The notes below the pieces were generated by a model. It was not told the DNA's origin, did no database searches, and saw only the letters and a list, made by a program, of their open reading frames with translations. This document shows positions 1-7,612 of a DNA stretch of 45,007 nucleotides, in pieces (position 1 is the first letter of the stretch; each line of letters opens with the position of its first letter). Location of the stretch: assembly GCF_002252755.1 (NCBI RefSeq), contig NZ_NHOY01000108.1, forward strand, positions 1 through 45,007. Reading direction: 5' to 3'. The translations under genes were made by a program, and so were the position numbers. The stretch is from Halorubrum sp. Hd13 (GTDB lineage Archaea > Halobacteriota > Halobacteria > Halobacteriales > Haloferacaceae).

Positions 1-260
1 TCAGCGAGTTCTTCGAGAACACGCTGACTGGATTGAGAATGCAAGTCCGTGTAGCGTTCGTGGCCTTTGAGTTCGGTCTTGAGTTCCCCGTCATCGGGAA
101 TCTCGCCCGTTTCGTCCCACTGTTCTTGTGCGTAGTAGCGACCGACGTTCCAGAGTTTTGAGGCGGCCCATCCGAGTTGGTCGAGGTCGTCACAAACCTG
201 TTGCTGGTTCGTGATGGTGGCCTCGAAGGTTCGGATGGTTCGACTCATTTCTGGCTTCAT
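1..260 (-). CDS. tnpB: IS1341-type TnpB transposase/nuclease, N-terminal part, cut by the window edge
   Basis: Reading leftwards from an ATG at 258-260 gives a protein starting MKPEMSRTIRTFEATI, followed by a segment with LGWAASKLWNVGRYYAQEQW and ERYTDLHSQSSQRVLEELA. This N-terminus is characteristic of haloarchaeal IS200/IS605-group accessory proteins (TnpB, IS1341 type), RNA-guided nucleases carried by these insertion sequences. About 86 residues are visible and the catalytic RuvC part lies outside the window. A second in-frame ATG at 246-248 would give a start four residues later. No TnpA is visible on this side, which fits an IS1341-type element carrying tnpB alone. The hairpin at 358-377 probably belongs to the left end of the same element. 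Whether the gene is intact cannot be judged. Confidence 0.8.
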   Translation of the reverse strand, partial: MKPEMSRTIRTFEATITNQQQVCDDLDQLGWAASKLWNVGRYYAQEQWDETGEIPDDGELKTELKGHERYTDLHSQSSQRVLEELA

Positions 261-357
261 AACTGGTTATGCGTACCGTTCTGTTAATAGTGTCGGTTGG
301 CGTGGAATATCCGGCCGTGCTATCGACGGTTGATTGCGTAGGAGTTGTCGGATTCAT

Positions 358-377
358 CCTGCGCCTAAAGGCGCAGG
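358..377. repeat. Subterminal hairpin, probable left end of the TnpB element
   Basis: CCTGCGCC at 358-365 and GGCGCAGG at 370-377 form a perfect 8-bp stem around the loop TAAA. It lies about 100 bp upstream of the tnpB start. Subterminal hairpins of this size are normal at the ends of IS200/IS605 elements, where they are recognised as single-stranded DNA. The exact cleavage site was not identified. Confidence 0.55.
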
Positions 378-612
378 TATTCTCCTCGAATCTCTATAAC
401 ACCGGACCGATACAGAGCGTGAAGTCAGCACGAATATGTGTTACCGTATCTAAATGAGCGAACGGAGAAGCACCGTCTCCGGACATTGGTCGGGAAGTGG
501 CTTGACGATGTTGAATATCAGTGCGGCTGATAGAACCCACTCATCGGTCATTACACGACCGGTGCGAACTCATTCGGACCCGGTCGAGTGTCGTATCATG
601 CTGAGTGACGTA

Positions 613-1227
613 CTATCCGGTGTCGTCACACCGACGATACGTCGTTCCGTTCGACAGCGCTCGTAATCGCTTTCGAGCAGATTCGGTACCGGCAGTGAGT
701 GGCGCTGAGTCGTATTCGTCTTCACCAAGGTCTGAGAGCTGTGGCACCGCTCCGGTCTCAATACCCAGATCGTGCGGGTTAGCCAGATACGCCTCTGGGT
801 TCGAGGGCAGCGTCGTAGATGAGTTCACTTCGGTCGGCGGTTCGTTCGAAACGGACGTGTAGGCGACTCCGGTGCGAGTGAGAGCGCGCTGAACCGCACG
901 GTCACGCCCACGAGCCAGTTGCGAGTGGTCTTCGTTCCACACGACCCGGTCGGCTCCGATACTCCTCGCAATACGACCCACGACGTCGGTCGGGTCTCCG
1001 TGCTGTATCACGAGATCACCGCCATGGCCTCGGTACCAGTCTCGAAGCTCGCGGAGCGAACCGAGCATGAACGCGACTCCCAACCCGTCGGCCCGTGACA
1101 AGATCGCATCATCCAGCACGAACACCGACACCAAACGGCTATCCTCCTGTTTAGCAGCGGTGAAGGCGGTCGAAAGCGCCGGATTCGGACTTGGCTGAAG
1201 CGTACGACGGTGCCAATGCAACTGCAC
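613..1227 (-). pseudogene. Deoxyribodipyrimidine photolyase/cryptochrome, truncated N-terminal fragment
   Basis: The frame opens with GTG at 1225-1227 and reads MQLHWHRRTLQPSPNPALS, the usual opening of haloarchaeal photolyases. The N-terminal alpha/beta domain follows (SVFVLDDAIL, LRELRDWYRGHGGDLVIQHG, ADRVVWNEDHS). It stops after about 204 residues, whereas photolyases are about 450-480 residues long, so the FAD-binding helical domain that does the repair is missing. The reading degenerates after RKRLRALSN, just before the catalytic domain would begin, and no continuation was seen in the remaining 230 bp towards the TnpB element. The likely cause is an IS-associated deletion. The fragment cannot be a working photolyase; no other role is evident. 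Confidence 0.7.
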
Positions 1228-1230
1228 ACA

Positions 1231-1560
1231 TACTCATAGGGGCTTTCGGTAAGAAGGGTTGCGACGTCCGGCTAACGAAACGATTCAACCTGTGGTGGAC
1301 CTCTCACCTCCCCACTGAGCACACAACCGTGCAAGACACGCGTCCCCTATTCGGCAGGGCTGCTGAAGCGTATCATCATAGTGTAGATACGACCGGACGC
1401 GGTAGTGTTGAGAGTATTTTTTCTGTTCACGTGACGGCCCGGAATATCGATCCGCGCGCCGATCGCGCGATCCGCGTCTTCTCACGGATACGTCCGAATC
1501 CGAACGAAACCGAACGAATGTTGAACAACCTATAACTGCCGACGGGCCTCCTCATCGAGC
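1231..1560. other. Gene-free stretch between the photolyase fragment and the lipoprotein gene
   Basis: No convincing coding frame was found. It contains a perfect 12-bp palindrome, GATCGCGCGATC at 1461-1472, with the direct repeat GATCCGCG on both sides (1449-1456 and 1469-1476). The promoter of the downstream lipoprotein gene should lie here, but no clear TATA element was recognised. Confidence 0.4.
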
Positions 1561-2193
1561 ATGGACGCGCGTCATCCCACTCGCAGTCGATCCGATCGCT
1601 TCCCCAGACGGCGGGTCATCGCGGCCGCGGCCGCCACCGGTGTGGGAGCACTCGCCGGCTGTCTGGGAAGTGATGGCGAATCGGGGACCGACGACGGCGG
1701 CGACACCGGCAGCGACGGCGCCGACGACGGCGACGCAGCAGGCGAGGGTTCCGATGGGTCCACGGGAGAGGCATCGGCGACCGCCTGGCGGACGACAGAG
1801 TTGACCGACGTTCTGACGGATGAGGCGTTTCGTATCGACGAACTCGAGGGACCGGTCGCCGTCCAGTCGTTCGCCGTGTGGTGCCCGAACTGCGAGCGCC
1901 AGTCGGAGTCGCTGTCCCGCGTGGACGAGTCTGTCACCGTCGTCAGTCTCAACACCGATCCCAACGAGGACGCCGAGAAGGTGCGGAACCACGCGGAAGA
2001 GAACGACTTCGATTGGCGGTTCGCCGTCGCGCCGGCGGAGATGACCCAGTCGCTGATCGACGCGTTCGGAGCGGCGGTGACCAACGCCCCGAGCACCCCG
2101 ATCATCGTCGCCTGTGATGACGGCGTCGCGGAGTTCTTCTCCGGAAGCCAGCAGTCCGCCACGGAGATCGAGGCGGCCGCCGACGAGTGTTGA
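1561..2193 (+). CDS. Thioredoxin-like (TlpA/ResA-type) Tat lipoprotein
   Basis: The 210-residue protein starts with a twin-arginine signal (FPRRRVIAAAAATG, residues 14-27) ending in the lipobox LAGC, with Cys34 as the lipidated residue. An Asp/Gly/Ser-rich linker (about residues 37-75) follows, typical of haloarchaeal surface lipoproteins. The rest is a thioredoxin fold with the redox motif WCPNC (Cys108 and Cys111) and a cis-proline-like APSTPIIV segment. It should work outside the membrane as a thiol-disulfide reductase, possibly in cytochrome c or copper-protein maturation. The CcdA-like gene begins one nucleotide after its stop, so the two are almost certainly co-transcribed and the membrane protein probably supplies electrons. 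The linker codons are dominated by GAC and GGC. The exact substrate is unknown. Confidence 0.85.
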   Translation: MDARHPTRSRSDRFPRRRVIAAAAATGVGALAGCLGSDGESGTDDGGDTGSDGADDGDAAGEGSDGSTGEASATAWRTTELTDVLTDEAFRIDELEGPVAVQSFAVWCPNCERQSESLSRVDESVTVVSLNTDPNEDAEKVRNHAEENDFDWRFAVAPAEMTQSLIDAFGAAVTNAPSTPIIVACDDGVAEFFSGSQQSATEIEAAADEC

Positions 2194-2194
2194 G

Positions 2195-2869
2195 ATGGGG
2201 CTCGCTACAGAGATCGTAACGTCGTTCACTCTCGGCGTCGCGACGCCGCTGTCGGCCGTCTGTGTGATCCCGTTGTATCCGGGATTCCTGGCCTTCCTCT
2301 CGAACCAGGACGACGACGCGCCACCGATCGCCGTCCTCGGCGTGTTGGTGTCGATGGGCGTGATCGCCTTCATGGGTGTCGTCGGCATCCTGTTCACGAC
2401 GCTCCTCGAAACGTCGCTGACGGCCGTCGTGGAGCGCGTCTCGCCGCCGGCGTTCGCCGTCCTCGCGGTGCTGGGCGTCGTGTTAGTCGCGGATCTACAC
2501 CCGCAGGCCGCCCTCCCCACGGTCGAACCGCCTCAGACGCGGTTCCCGTCGCTGTCGGCGTTCGCCTACGGCGCCTTCTTCGGGGCGATCGTGTTGCCGT
2601 GTAACCCGGGGTTCATCTCGGTGTTCTTCGCTCGGGCGTTCCTCTTCTCCGATCCGCTCTCCAGTATCGCGAACTTCGGCGCGTTCGGCGTCGGGATGGC
2701 GAGCCCGCTGCTGGCGTTCGCCGTGGCCTCCGAACCCTGGCGCGACCGCGTGCTCGGCACGCTGACCGGCAACCGTCGGCTTATCAACGTCGGTACTGGC
2801 CTCGTTCTGGTCGGGATCTCGCTGTACTACCTGTTCTTCGTCTTCGAGGTCGCCGGACCGATCGGCTGA
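2195..2869 (+). CDS. ccdA: CcdA/DsbD-type membrane thiol-disulfide electron carrier
   Basis: The start is set at the ATG at 2195, one nucleotide after the upstream stop; an in-frame ATG at 2114 lies inside the thioredoxin gene and would give a non-membrane prefix. The 224-residue protein is mostly hydrophobic with about six membrane segments. It carries the two family cysteines next to proline: AVCVIPLYPGF (Cys23) in the first segment and IVLPCNPGF (Cys136) in the fourth. CcdA proteins move reducing equivalents from cytoplasmic thioredoxin across the membrane to an external partner, here most simply the lipoprotein encoded just upstream. Length and topology fit the short CcdA form rather than full DsbD. 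Confidence 0.85.
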   Translation: MGLATEIVTSFTLGVATPLSAVCVIPLYPGFLAFLSNQDDDAPPIAVLGVLVSMGVIAFMGVVGILFTTLLETSLTAVVERVSPPAFAVLAVLGVVLVADLHPQAALPTVEPPQTRFPSLSAFAYGAFFGAIVLPCNPGFISVFFARAFLFSDPLSSIANFGAFGVGMASPLLAFAVASEPWRDRVLGTLTGNRRLINVGTGLVLVGISLYYLFFVFEVAGPIG

Positions 2870-2905
2870 CCGTTCGAGCGCTGGGGCGATCAGCTGACCG
2901 TTCGA
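2860..2905. repeat. Imperfect tandem 28-bp repeat spanning the ccdA stop codon
   Basis: GATCGGCTGACCGTTCGA at 2860-2877 recurs as GATCAGCTGACCGTTCGA at 2888-2905, with one mismatch and an offset of 28 bp. The first copy contains the ccdA stop codon. It looks like a small local duplication. Confidence 0.6.
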
Positions 2906-3300
2906 TGATGTACGTTGAAGTTTGAACGAGATAGCACCCGATTTCCCTCCGACAGACCCATCCAACACCGCGTCGTACACGCGTTGCATTTCATCTTCAT
3001 CCTCGGAAGGCCTCTCGAACGAGAGTGGCCCGTCGCGGTGCGCATCGCCCGTCATGTACCGTAGAACGGACTGAAATCTCGTATTTCTTGCTCCAACGAG
3101 CTCAGTGTGGCTGATCTCAGTCGCGTGTACGGTTCTATTCGACTTTGGACTGAGAGGAAGCGGTTGCTGAAGACAGAGGCAGTAGTCAGTATACCATGAT
3201 TTTGGAGCAAATTTTTCTCAGCGCAGATGTGAGACACTGCCATGACAGATAGCAGTGAAGAGTCATTTAACGAATACATCCGTGGCAGAGGCCGGAGCCG
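2906..3300. other. Gene-free stretch upstream of the phosphatase
   Basis: No supported gene was found. A minus-strand frame beginning at 3055 reads about 60 acidic residues before it becomes the antisense of ccdA; it matches no family I know. The TATA-like CATTTAACG at about 3264-3272, some 33 bp before the ATG at 3301, is a possible promoter for the phosphatase gene. Confidence 0.35.
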
Positions 3301-5043
3301 ATGACTGAACGAAGCGCACGCGATGAACCCGCAAGAGGGTCGAGCGACCACGCTGAACTGCTGTCAGAACTGGAGTCACACGAGCTTGTGCTCGCAGCGG
3401 ACACTGTTGACGCGACTGACTCGTCGATGTTCGAGGTCCAGCAGACGGACGCCGACGGTACTTTTCCACAGTCGGTCGCGAGCGGTGGGCCGACGCCAAC
3501 GGGCGTTATTTTGTGGACGCGAATCGCGCCGAACGCCTTTGATTCCGAGCTACCGCTCGGTGTGCAGGTGGCGACCGACGCGAGCTTCGACGATATCGTC
3601 TATGACGGTGCTGTGACCGACGCAGAGACGATCCGGGCTCACGATTACACCGTTAAGATCGATCTCAACGGCCGTCTCGACCCCGACTCAGAGTACGCCT
3701 ACCGGTTTGTCTACGACGGTGTCGCGACGCGAACGGGTTGGTGTCAGACGCTCCCGCGACCGGACGATTCCCCGGAATCAGTGCGCTTGGCCGTGCTCAC
3801 TTGCCAGGACTATCTCAATGGCTACTATCCGGCGTATCACTACGTCGCCGAGGAGGACGTCGACTTCATCGTTCATCTGGGGGATTTCATCTACGAATCA
3901 GACTCGGGCGCGTTCAAGGGATTGGGCTCCTACGAGTATCCCGACCGCGAGAAATCCCTGCCCAGCGGCCACGATCACGCTCACTCACTGCAGGACTACC
4001 GGTACCTCTACCGGACGTACCGGGCCGACGAGTTCCTGCAGGAGGCGTTAGAGTCGCACACGCTGATCGCCGGCTGGGACGACCACGAGATGGTTGACGA
4101 CATCTACTGGGACAGCGAAACCAACGCCCCGACAGGGAACCACCCTCGCGGAGACGACCCCGAGTTCATGACGCGACTCGTCGCCGACGCGATTCACGGG
4201 TGGTGGGAGTACATGCCAGCCCGCGTAGAGTATGACCCGTCCGGTGAATCATTACAGGAGCGGTTCAAACTGTGGCGGGAGATTCAGTTCGGCGACCTGG
4301 TCGACCTGGTGATGACCGACGAGCGCCTCTTCCGCGATCCCCCCCGCGAAGCGATACCGACTGTGGACAACGTCGGCCCACACCGTGAGCCTCCAGGACG
4401 GACGATGCTCGGCGACGAGCAACGCGAGTGGCTGTTGGATACCGTCACCGACTCCGACGCGACGTGGACCGTCTGGGCCGACGAGGTGTTGACGATCCCG
4501 TTCCGTCTCGGGTCAGGGCCGCTCTCTGTCTATCCCGTCCAAGGTGGCTGGGACGGATACACACGGGAACGTCAGCGGATCGCCGAGAGGATCGCTGCGT
4601 CCAGCGTCGACAATTTCGTCACTGTCACCGGTGACATGCACAGCTACATCGCGGGCTATCAGCAAACATCGTACCCCGGCCGGGTGACCGGCGGCGAGGG
4701 CGTCGCCCAAGGGGAGCGGTTCGGCGTCGAGTTCATGACTCCGGCGATCACGTCGATCAACATCGCCGAGGCACTCCACCTCACTCGCGGTGTACGCAGG
4801 AACCTGACCGAACCGCTCGTCTCGAATCTCGTGCCCGCGATGAATCCTCACATCGAATTCTTCGACGGCCACAACTGGGGGTACTCCGTACTGGAGTTCG
4901 GGCACGAGGAGTGTCGGTATATCGGCTACGCCGTCGACAAGACCGACGACTCCCCTGACGCCGACCGAGACGTGCTGGTCGCCTACAGAGTTCCGGAGGG
5001 AGTCATCGATCTGACCGACGTGACTGACCAGCACCGAGCGTGA
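3301..5043 (+). CDS. phoD: PhoD-family alkaline phosphatase/phosphodiesterase
   Basis: This 580-residue protein has the PhoD arrangement. An N-terminal beta-rich domain opens with FPQSVASGGPTPTGVILWTR (residues 55-74) and is followed by the metallophosphoesterase domain. Visible metal-site motifs are LTCQD (Cys168 and Asp170), VHLGDFIYE (Asp195 and Tyr198), GWDDHE and VTGDMHSYIAGY. PhoD enzymes use Fe and Ca to release phosphate from organic phosphomonoesters and diesters. Family members are normally exported by the Tat route, but the N-terminus here (MTERSARDEPARGSSDH) has neither an RR motif nor a hydrophobic stretch, and no better upstream start exists. The enzyme may therefore be cytoplasmic or have lost its signal. 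It stands alone, with gene-free DNA on both sides. Confidence 0.88.
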   Translation: MTERSARDEPARGSSDHAELLSELESHELVLAADTVDATDSSMFEVQQTDADGTFPQSVASGGPTPTGVILWTRIAPNAFDSELPLGVQVATDASFDDIVYDGAVTDAETIRAHDYTVKIDLNGRLDPDSEYAYRFVYDGVATRTGWCQTLPRPDDSPESVRLAVLTCQDYLNGYYPAYHYVAEEDVDFIVHLGDFIYESDSGAFKGLGSYEYPDREKSLPSGHDHAHSLQDYRYLYRTYRADEFLQEALESHTLIAGWDDHEMVDDIYWDSETNAPTGNHPRGDDPEFMTRLVADAIHGWWEYMPARVEYDPSGESLQERFKLWREIQFGDLVDLVMTDERLFRDPPREAIPTVDNVGPHREPPGRTMLGDEQREWLLDTVTDSDATWTVWADEVLTIPFRLGSGPLSVYPVQGGWDGYTRERQRIAERIAASSVDNFVTVTGDMHSYIAGYQQTSYPGRVTGGEGVAQGERFGVEFMTPAITSINIAEALHLTRGVRRNLTEPLVSNLVPAMNPHIEFFDGHNWGYSVLEFGHEECRYIGYAVDKTDDSPDADRDVLVAYRVPEGVIDLTDVTDQHRA

Positions 5044-5484
5044 GTGTCAGCCGGGATTGAGAGACTCGTTTTGCTATCGAACATGGCTGCCAGCGCGACG
5101 GGTCGACAGTTTTGAGACTCCGATCCGACGTTCGGGACAGCAATCGGGTCATCAGCTCCAGAACATCACCGGCAGCAGGCTGCTCAAAGAGTGATCCAGT
5201 TAGAGTACGGGTGGACGAACTCTCATACCGCGATGATGCCCCCACCTCAACGCTACCGTGCAGTATCAGGGCAGTTATGTGCAAAGTGATATCGGTCGTG
5301 CGTGAACTACCGCTGGCATGCAGATTGGTCGAATACCGGCGTCCATCATAATGATTGCGCTGGGTCCAGTTGATACGAATCACTGACAGTCGGTCGTTAG
5401 AACGTCAGTCCGAGACTCAACGCTCGAGGCTCGCACGATTGTCAGATTGGTGGGTCGATGTGGCTAAAACTATTTGAAAACTAG
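5044..5484. other. Gene-free stretch between phoD and the IS6 remnant
   Basis: Both strands carry only short, non-acidic frames without recognisable domains. The AT content rises from about 5460 onward, where the decayed insertion sequence begins. Confidence 0.35.
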
Positions 5485-6040
5485 TATATTATACATCATA
5501 CCGATCTCAATATATGTTTGACACTGTTGTGAAAGCTGTGGATCTCGACGCGGTAGCTGAGGTTTTCTCGTCGGAGTTCCCCCCTTGAGATCATCGGCGT
5601 CATCGACGAGAAACATGGCGTCGGCAACGTCGTGTTTCTCGAGAAGTTCAGTGAGAAGTTTTCGTACGATTGAATAATATACGTCGAAAGGCGCCGAGAA
5701 TAGATATTTCGTTAGTTCTAAGATCGAAAACGGCGTACAATCAATATTCGTTATTATTGACTCGGATCGATTTTTGATCGACAGCGACGCGATCCGGGAT
5801 TTCTGCCTGTCGGCTGTAAATCGGATTTGTGGACCCACTTTTGGATCGCAGTTTGACTTCTCTTGACATCTAAATATAAACAAAAGTAACTGTAGTTGAA
5901 AGTGGTAGTTCTGCAAGATAGCAACAAATACCAGTACCAATAATCTGTGGGGTGTCTGCTCTCGCTCCACAACCCCAAATTGATCAACTCAGTAGAGTCG
6001 GTGAGGCGATCTCTTTCGAGCAGAGGAGTTCGGAAAATCG
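5485..6040 (-). pseudogene. Decayed IS6-family (haloarchaeal ISH type) transposase
   Basis: Reading leftwards, pieces of one transposase appear in shifting frames: LIDLGLW and ADTPQIIGTGICCYLAELPL near 5930-6000, VKRSQTAIQKWVHKSDLQPT near 5830-5880, then LLTELLEKHDVADAMFLVDD near 5600-5660 and VSNIY near the end. These correspond in order to the N-terminal region, the helix-turn-helix-like segment and the D-D-E catalytic region of haloarchaeal IS6 elements. The C-terminal part (the FSNTFSHVKP-like region seen in the copy at 44722-45007) is missing. Several frameshifts and stops show that it is dead. The sequence is unusually AT-rich for the window, as expected for old IS debris. Confidence 0.75.
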
Positions 6041-6218
6041 ACCGCTTTACTCTTCACTTAACACCGCCGCCGTACTGGCAGAATATATGTGTGCACATTT
6101 AAGATCTACTATGTTAAGCGTATGTATAGAAGTCAGGGCTTCCTCCTTCACATTTGGCATTACAGTAGTACATTTGTAATGGTGTGCTTATGTGATCTTC
6201 TTATTGGTGATGTCATGC

Positions 6219-6280
6219 GGCCCCAGCTCTAATTCGGTAACCACCGGATTCTGGGGCCTGAAACCTGTAACCACAGTGGT
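6219..6280. repeat. Long interrupted hairpin followed by a second palindrome
   Basis: GGCCCCAG at 6219-6226 pairs with CTGGGGCC at 6251-6258. Inside it AATTCGGT (6231-6238) pairs with ACCGGATT (6243-6250) with one mismatch around the loop AACC, leaving a CTCT bulge on one side. This is a 40-nt near-continuous hairpin. It is followed by ACCAC-A-GTGGT at 6270-6280 and then by the operator-like palindrome at 6282-6298. GTAACCAC is repeated at 6237-6244 and 6267-6274. The function is unknown; it lies just beyond the 3' end of the iclR gene. Confidence 0.6.
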
Positions 6281-6281
6281 C

Positions 6282-6298
6282 TTCCCGTATATCGGGAA
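6282..6298. promoter_or_regulatory. Operator-like palindrome, copy 1, downstream of iclR
   Basis: TTCCCG-TATAT-CGGGAA is a perfect 6-bp inverted repeat with a 5-bp centre. The same arms and spacing occur at the iclR promoter (7159-7175), which argues for a protein-binding site rather than only a terminator stem. It is about 55 bp beyond the iclR stop codon. It could be the relic of a promoter whose gene was lost beside the IS6 remnant, or it could act as a hairpin in the iclR transcript. Confidence 0.5.
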
Positions 6299-6353
6299 TG
6301 AACGCAACAGCTCTGATTAACACTAACAGCAATGCCAAACGTGTCTCAGTCAG

Positions 6354-7127
6354 TTAATCGACCTCGTAAGCCAACTTCAGTTCCAGTTCATTTGCTGCAG
6401 CCAAGACAAGATTCGGGAGCTCCTCACGATAGAGATCTCCCGTAAATCGATGTGCAGGCCCAGAGATACTCAATCCGCCAACTGGCTCGTTGTCAGGACC
6501 ACAGACGGCTGCACCGACAGCACGTAGTCCGGGCGTCGCTTCCTCGTTGTTGAACGCGACACCGGACTCACGAATTGTGTCAAGTTCAGCAAACAACTCT
6601 TCACGGTCGGTGATTGTCTGATCCGTCGATGCAGATAATCCACGCTTATCAATGATTTCCTCAACCCTTTCTTTAGGGAGCTCTGCAAGGATAGCTTTGC
6701 TGGACGCACTCTCATGGAGGGGACCGGTCTTTCCGATGCTTGCGTCTGTCTGGACTGCGTTTTCGCCGGACTGAGTGTATAGGTAGTACCTCAGTCCATT
6801 TTCTTCGACAACAAACTGGACTCGTTCACCAGTTTCTGTCGCGAGTTGGTCCACTTTCTGTTTCGCGAGCTCAAACACCTGTTTATCCGTCTGAACGCTT
6901 CCGCCGAGAGTTAGAAATCGCATTCCAAGTCTGTACTCCGTCCCATCACGCACGACGTAGCCATGCTTTCGGAGAGTATTGAGATGTCGATGTACTGTGC
7001 TCGTGGAGATGTCTAGTTCTGTCGCAATTTCTGATAGAGTGATTTCGCTATTGGACTCGACAGTGTGAACGATCGATATGGCCGTATCGACCGTGGAAAC
7101 AGTGTCATTTTCGCTAATATCAGTCAT
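6354..7127 (-). CDS. IclR-family transcriptional regulator
   Basis: The 257-residue protein has the standard IclR layout. An N-terminal winged helix-turn-helix (ITLSEIATELDISTSTVHRH, residues 29-48, with the wing to about residue 70) precedes an IclR effector-binding domain (from about residue 85, including ESASSKAILAELP, FNNEEATPGLRAVGAAV and VGGLSISGP). IclR proteins sense small organic acids and control catabolic and transport genes. Here the neighbouring genes are PrpF1, the TcuA-like flavoprotein and, further on, carboxylate transporters, so it is the likely master regulator of the island. Its own promoter carries the palindrome TTCCCG-N5-CGGGAA just upstream of a TATA element, pointing to autoregulation. 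It is transcribed away from the catabolic genes. The ligand is unknown. Confidence 0.9.
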   Translation of the reverse strand: MTDISENDTVSTVDTAISIVHTVESNSEITLSEIATELDISTSTVHRHLNTLRKHGYVVRDGTEYRLGMRFLTLGGSVQTDKQVFELAKQKVDQLATETGERVQFVVEENGLRYYLYTQSGENAVQTDASIGKTGPLHESASSKAILAELPKERVEEIIDKRGLSASTDQTITDREELFAELDTIRESGVAFNNEEATPGLRAVGAAVCGPDNEPVGGLSISGPAHRFTGDLYREELPNLVLAAANELELKLAYEVD

Positions 7128-7147
7128 GGCTCTACAATGGATGCCAT

Positions 7148-7189
7148 ACTATTTATTTTTCCCGAATAGCGGGAACTACCCGAATAGCG
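7148..7189 (-). promoter_or_regulatory. iclR promoter with operator palindrome, copy 2
   Basis: On the minus strand an A/T-rich TATA element (AATAAATAG, about 7149-7157) lies about 26 bp before the start codon at 7127, as expected for a leaderless haloarchaeal transcript. Directly upstream of it is the perfect palindrome TTCCCG-AATAG-CGGGAA at 7159-7175, covering the position of the B-recognition element. The half-site CCCGAATAGCG at 7161-7171 is repeated exactly at 7179-7189, 18 bp further, so two regulator dimers could bind side by side. GGGAACTACC from this region (7171-7180) recurs at 7299-7308. Confidence 0.55.
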
Positions 7190-7434
7190 TATTTCCTCGG
7201 GTATGGACATCTAATTATCATCTGAGTGATTGATTTGATTGTCACTTTTTGTATGATAGTATACTGTGATCCGTTAGCAAGAATCGTAATAACGTATTGG
7301 GAACTACCTCGTTTCGTAACTAGATAAAATCTTTAAATCTGATTATAGATATTCGTTTAATTATATAGTTATTGAAATTTTAGCGTCTTGTTTTCATATG
7401 GCGGGAAAACCTTCGAAACTGGATCCGGACTAGA
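7190..7434. other. AT-rich intergenic stretch between iclR and the small ORF/prpF1 end
   Basis: No gene is supported. The part from about 7310 to 7400 is very AT-rich (AAATCTTTAAATCTGATTAT and similar) and contains several TATA-like stretches that could serve a plus-strand transcript. The repeated GGGAACTACC (7299-7308) is the only resemblance to the operator region. Confidence 0.35.
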
Positions 7435-7612
7435 GTGAATCTGAGCCCCCAATGGTGGCTGATGAAGTTATATCATGAAACTAGGGATGTTGATTTGTCA
7501 GCAGCGGAGTTGCTCAGCCGAACTAGGCCTCCGAGAAAGATGAAATTCGATGCTCCTCAAGTCTCAACCGTTCGAATGATCCCCATCAATAGTAGCCTGT
7601 TCCGTCCATAAG
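7435..7612 (+). CDS. Small ORF of unknown function, doubtful
   Basis: A frame opens after the TAG at 7381-7383 and runs to 7612, with a possible GTG start at 7435. It reads [20 protein letters not shown] and then [20 protein letters not shown]. The composition is not random-looking (Trp-Trp, a regular Arg/Lys-rich tail), but it is less acidic than its neighbours and I do not recognise a family. It overlaps the 3' end of the oppositely oriented prpF1 by 27 bp. It may be the broken N-terminus of a lost gene, or no gene at all. Confidence 0.25.

Noticed and set aside
1552-2520. 322-codon minus-strand open frame
   Set aside because: Antisense to the lipoprotein and CcdA genes; open only because of the GC-rich codon pattern.
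3052-3351. 99-codon minus-strand frame between ccdA and phoD
   Set aside because: Not acidic, no domain, overlaps the start of phoD; probably random.
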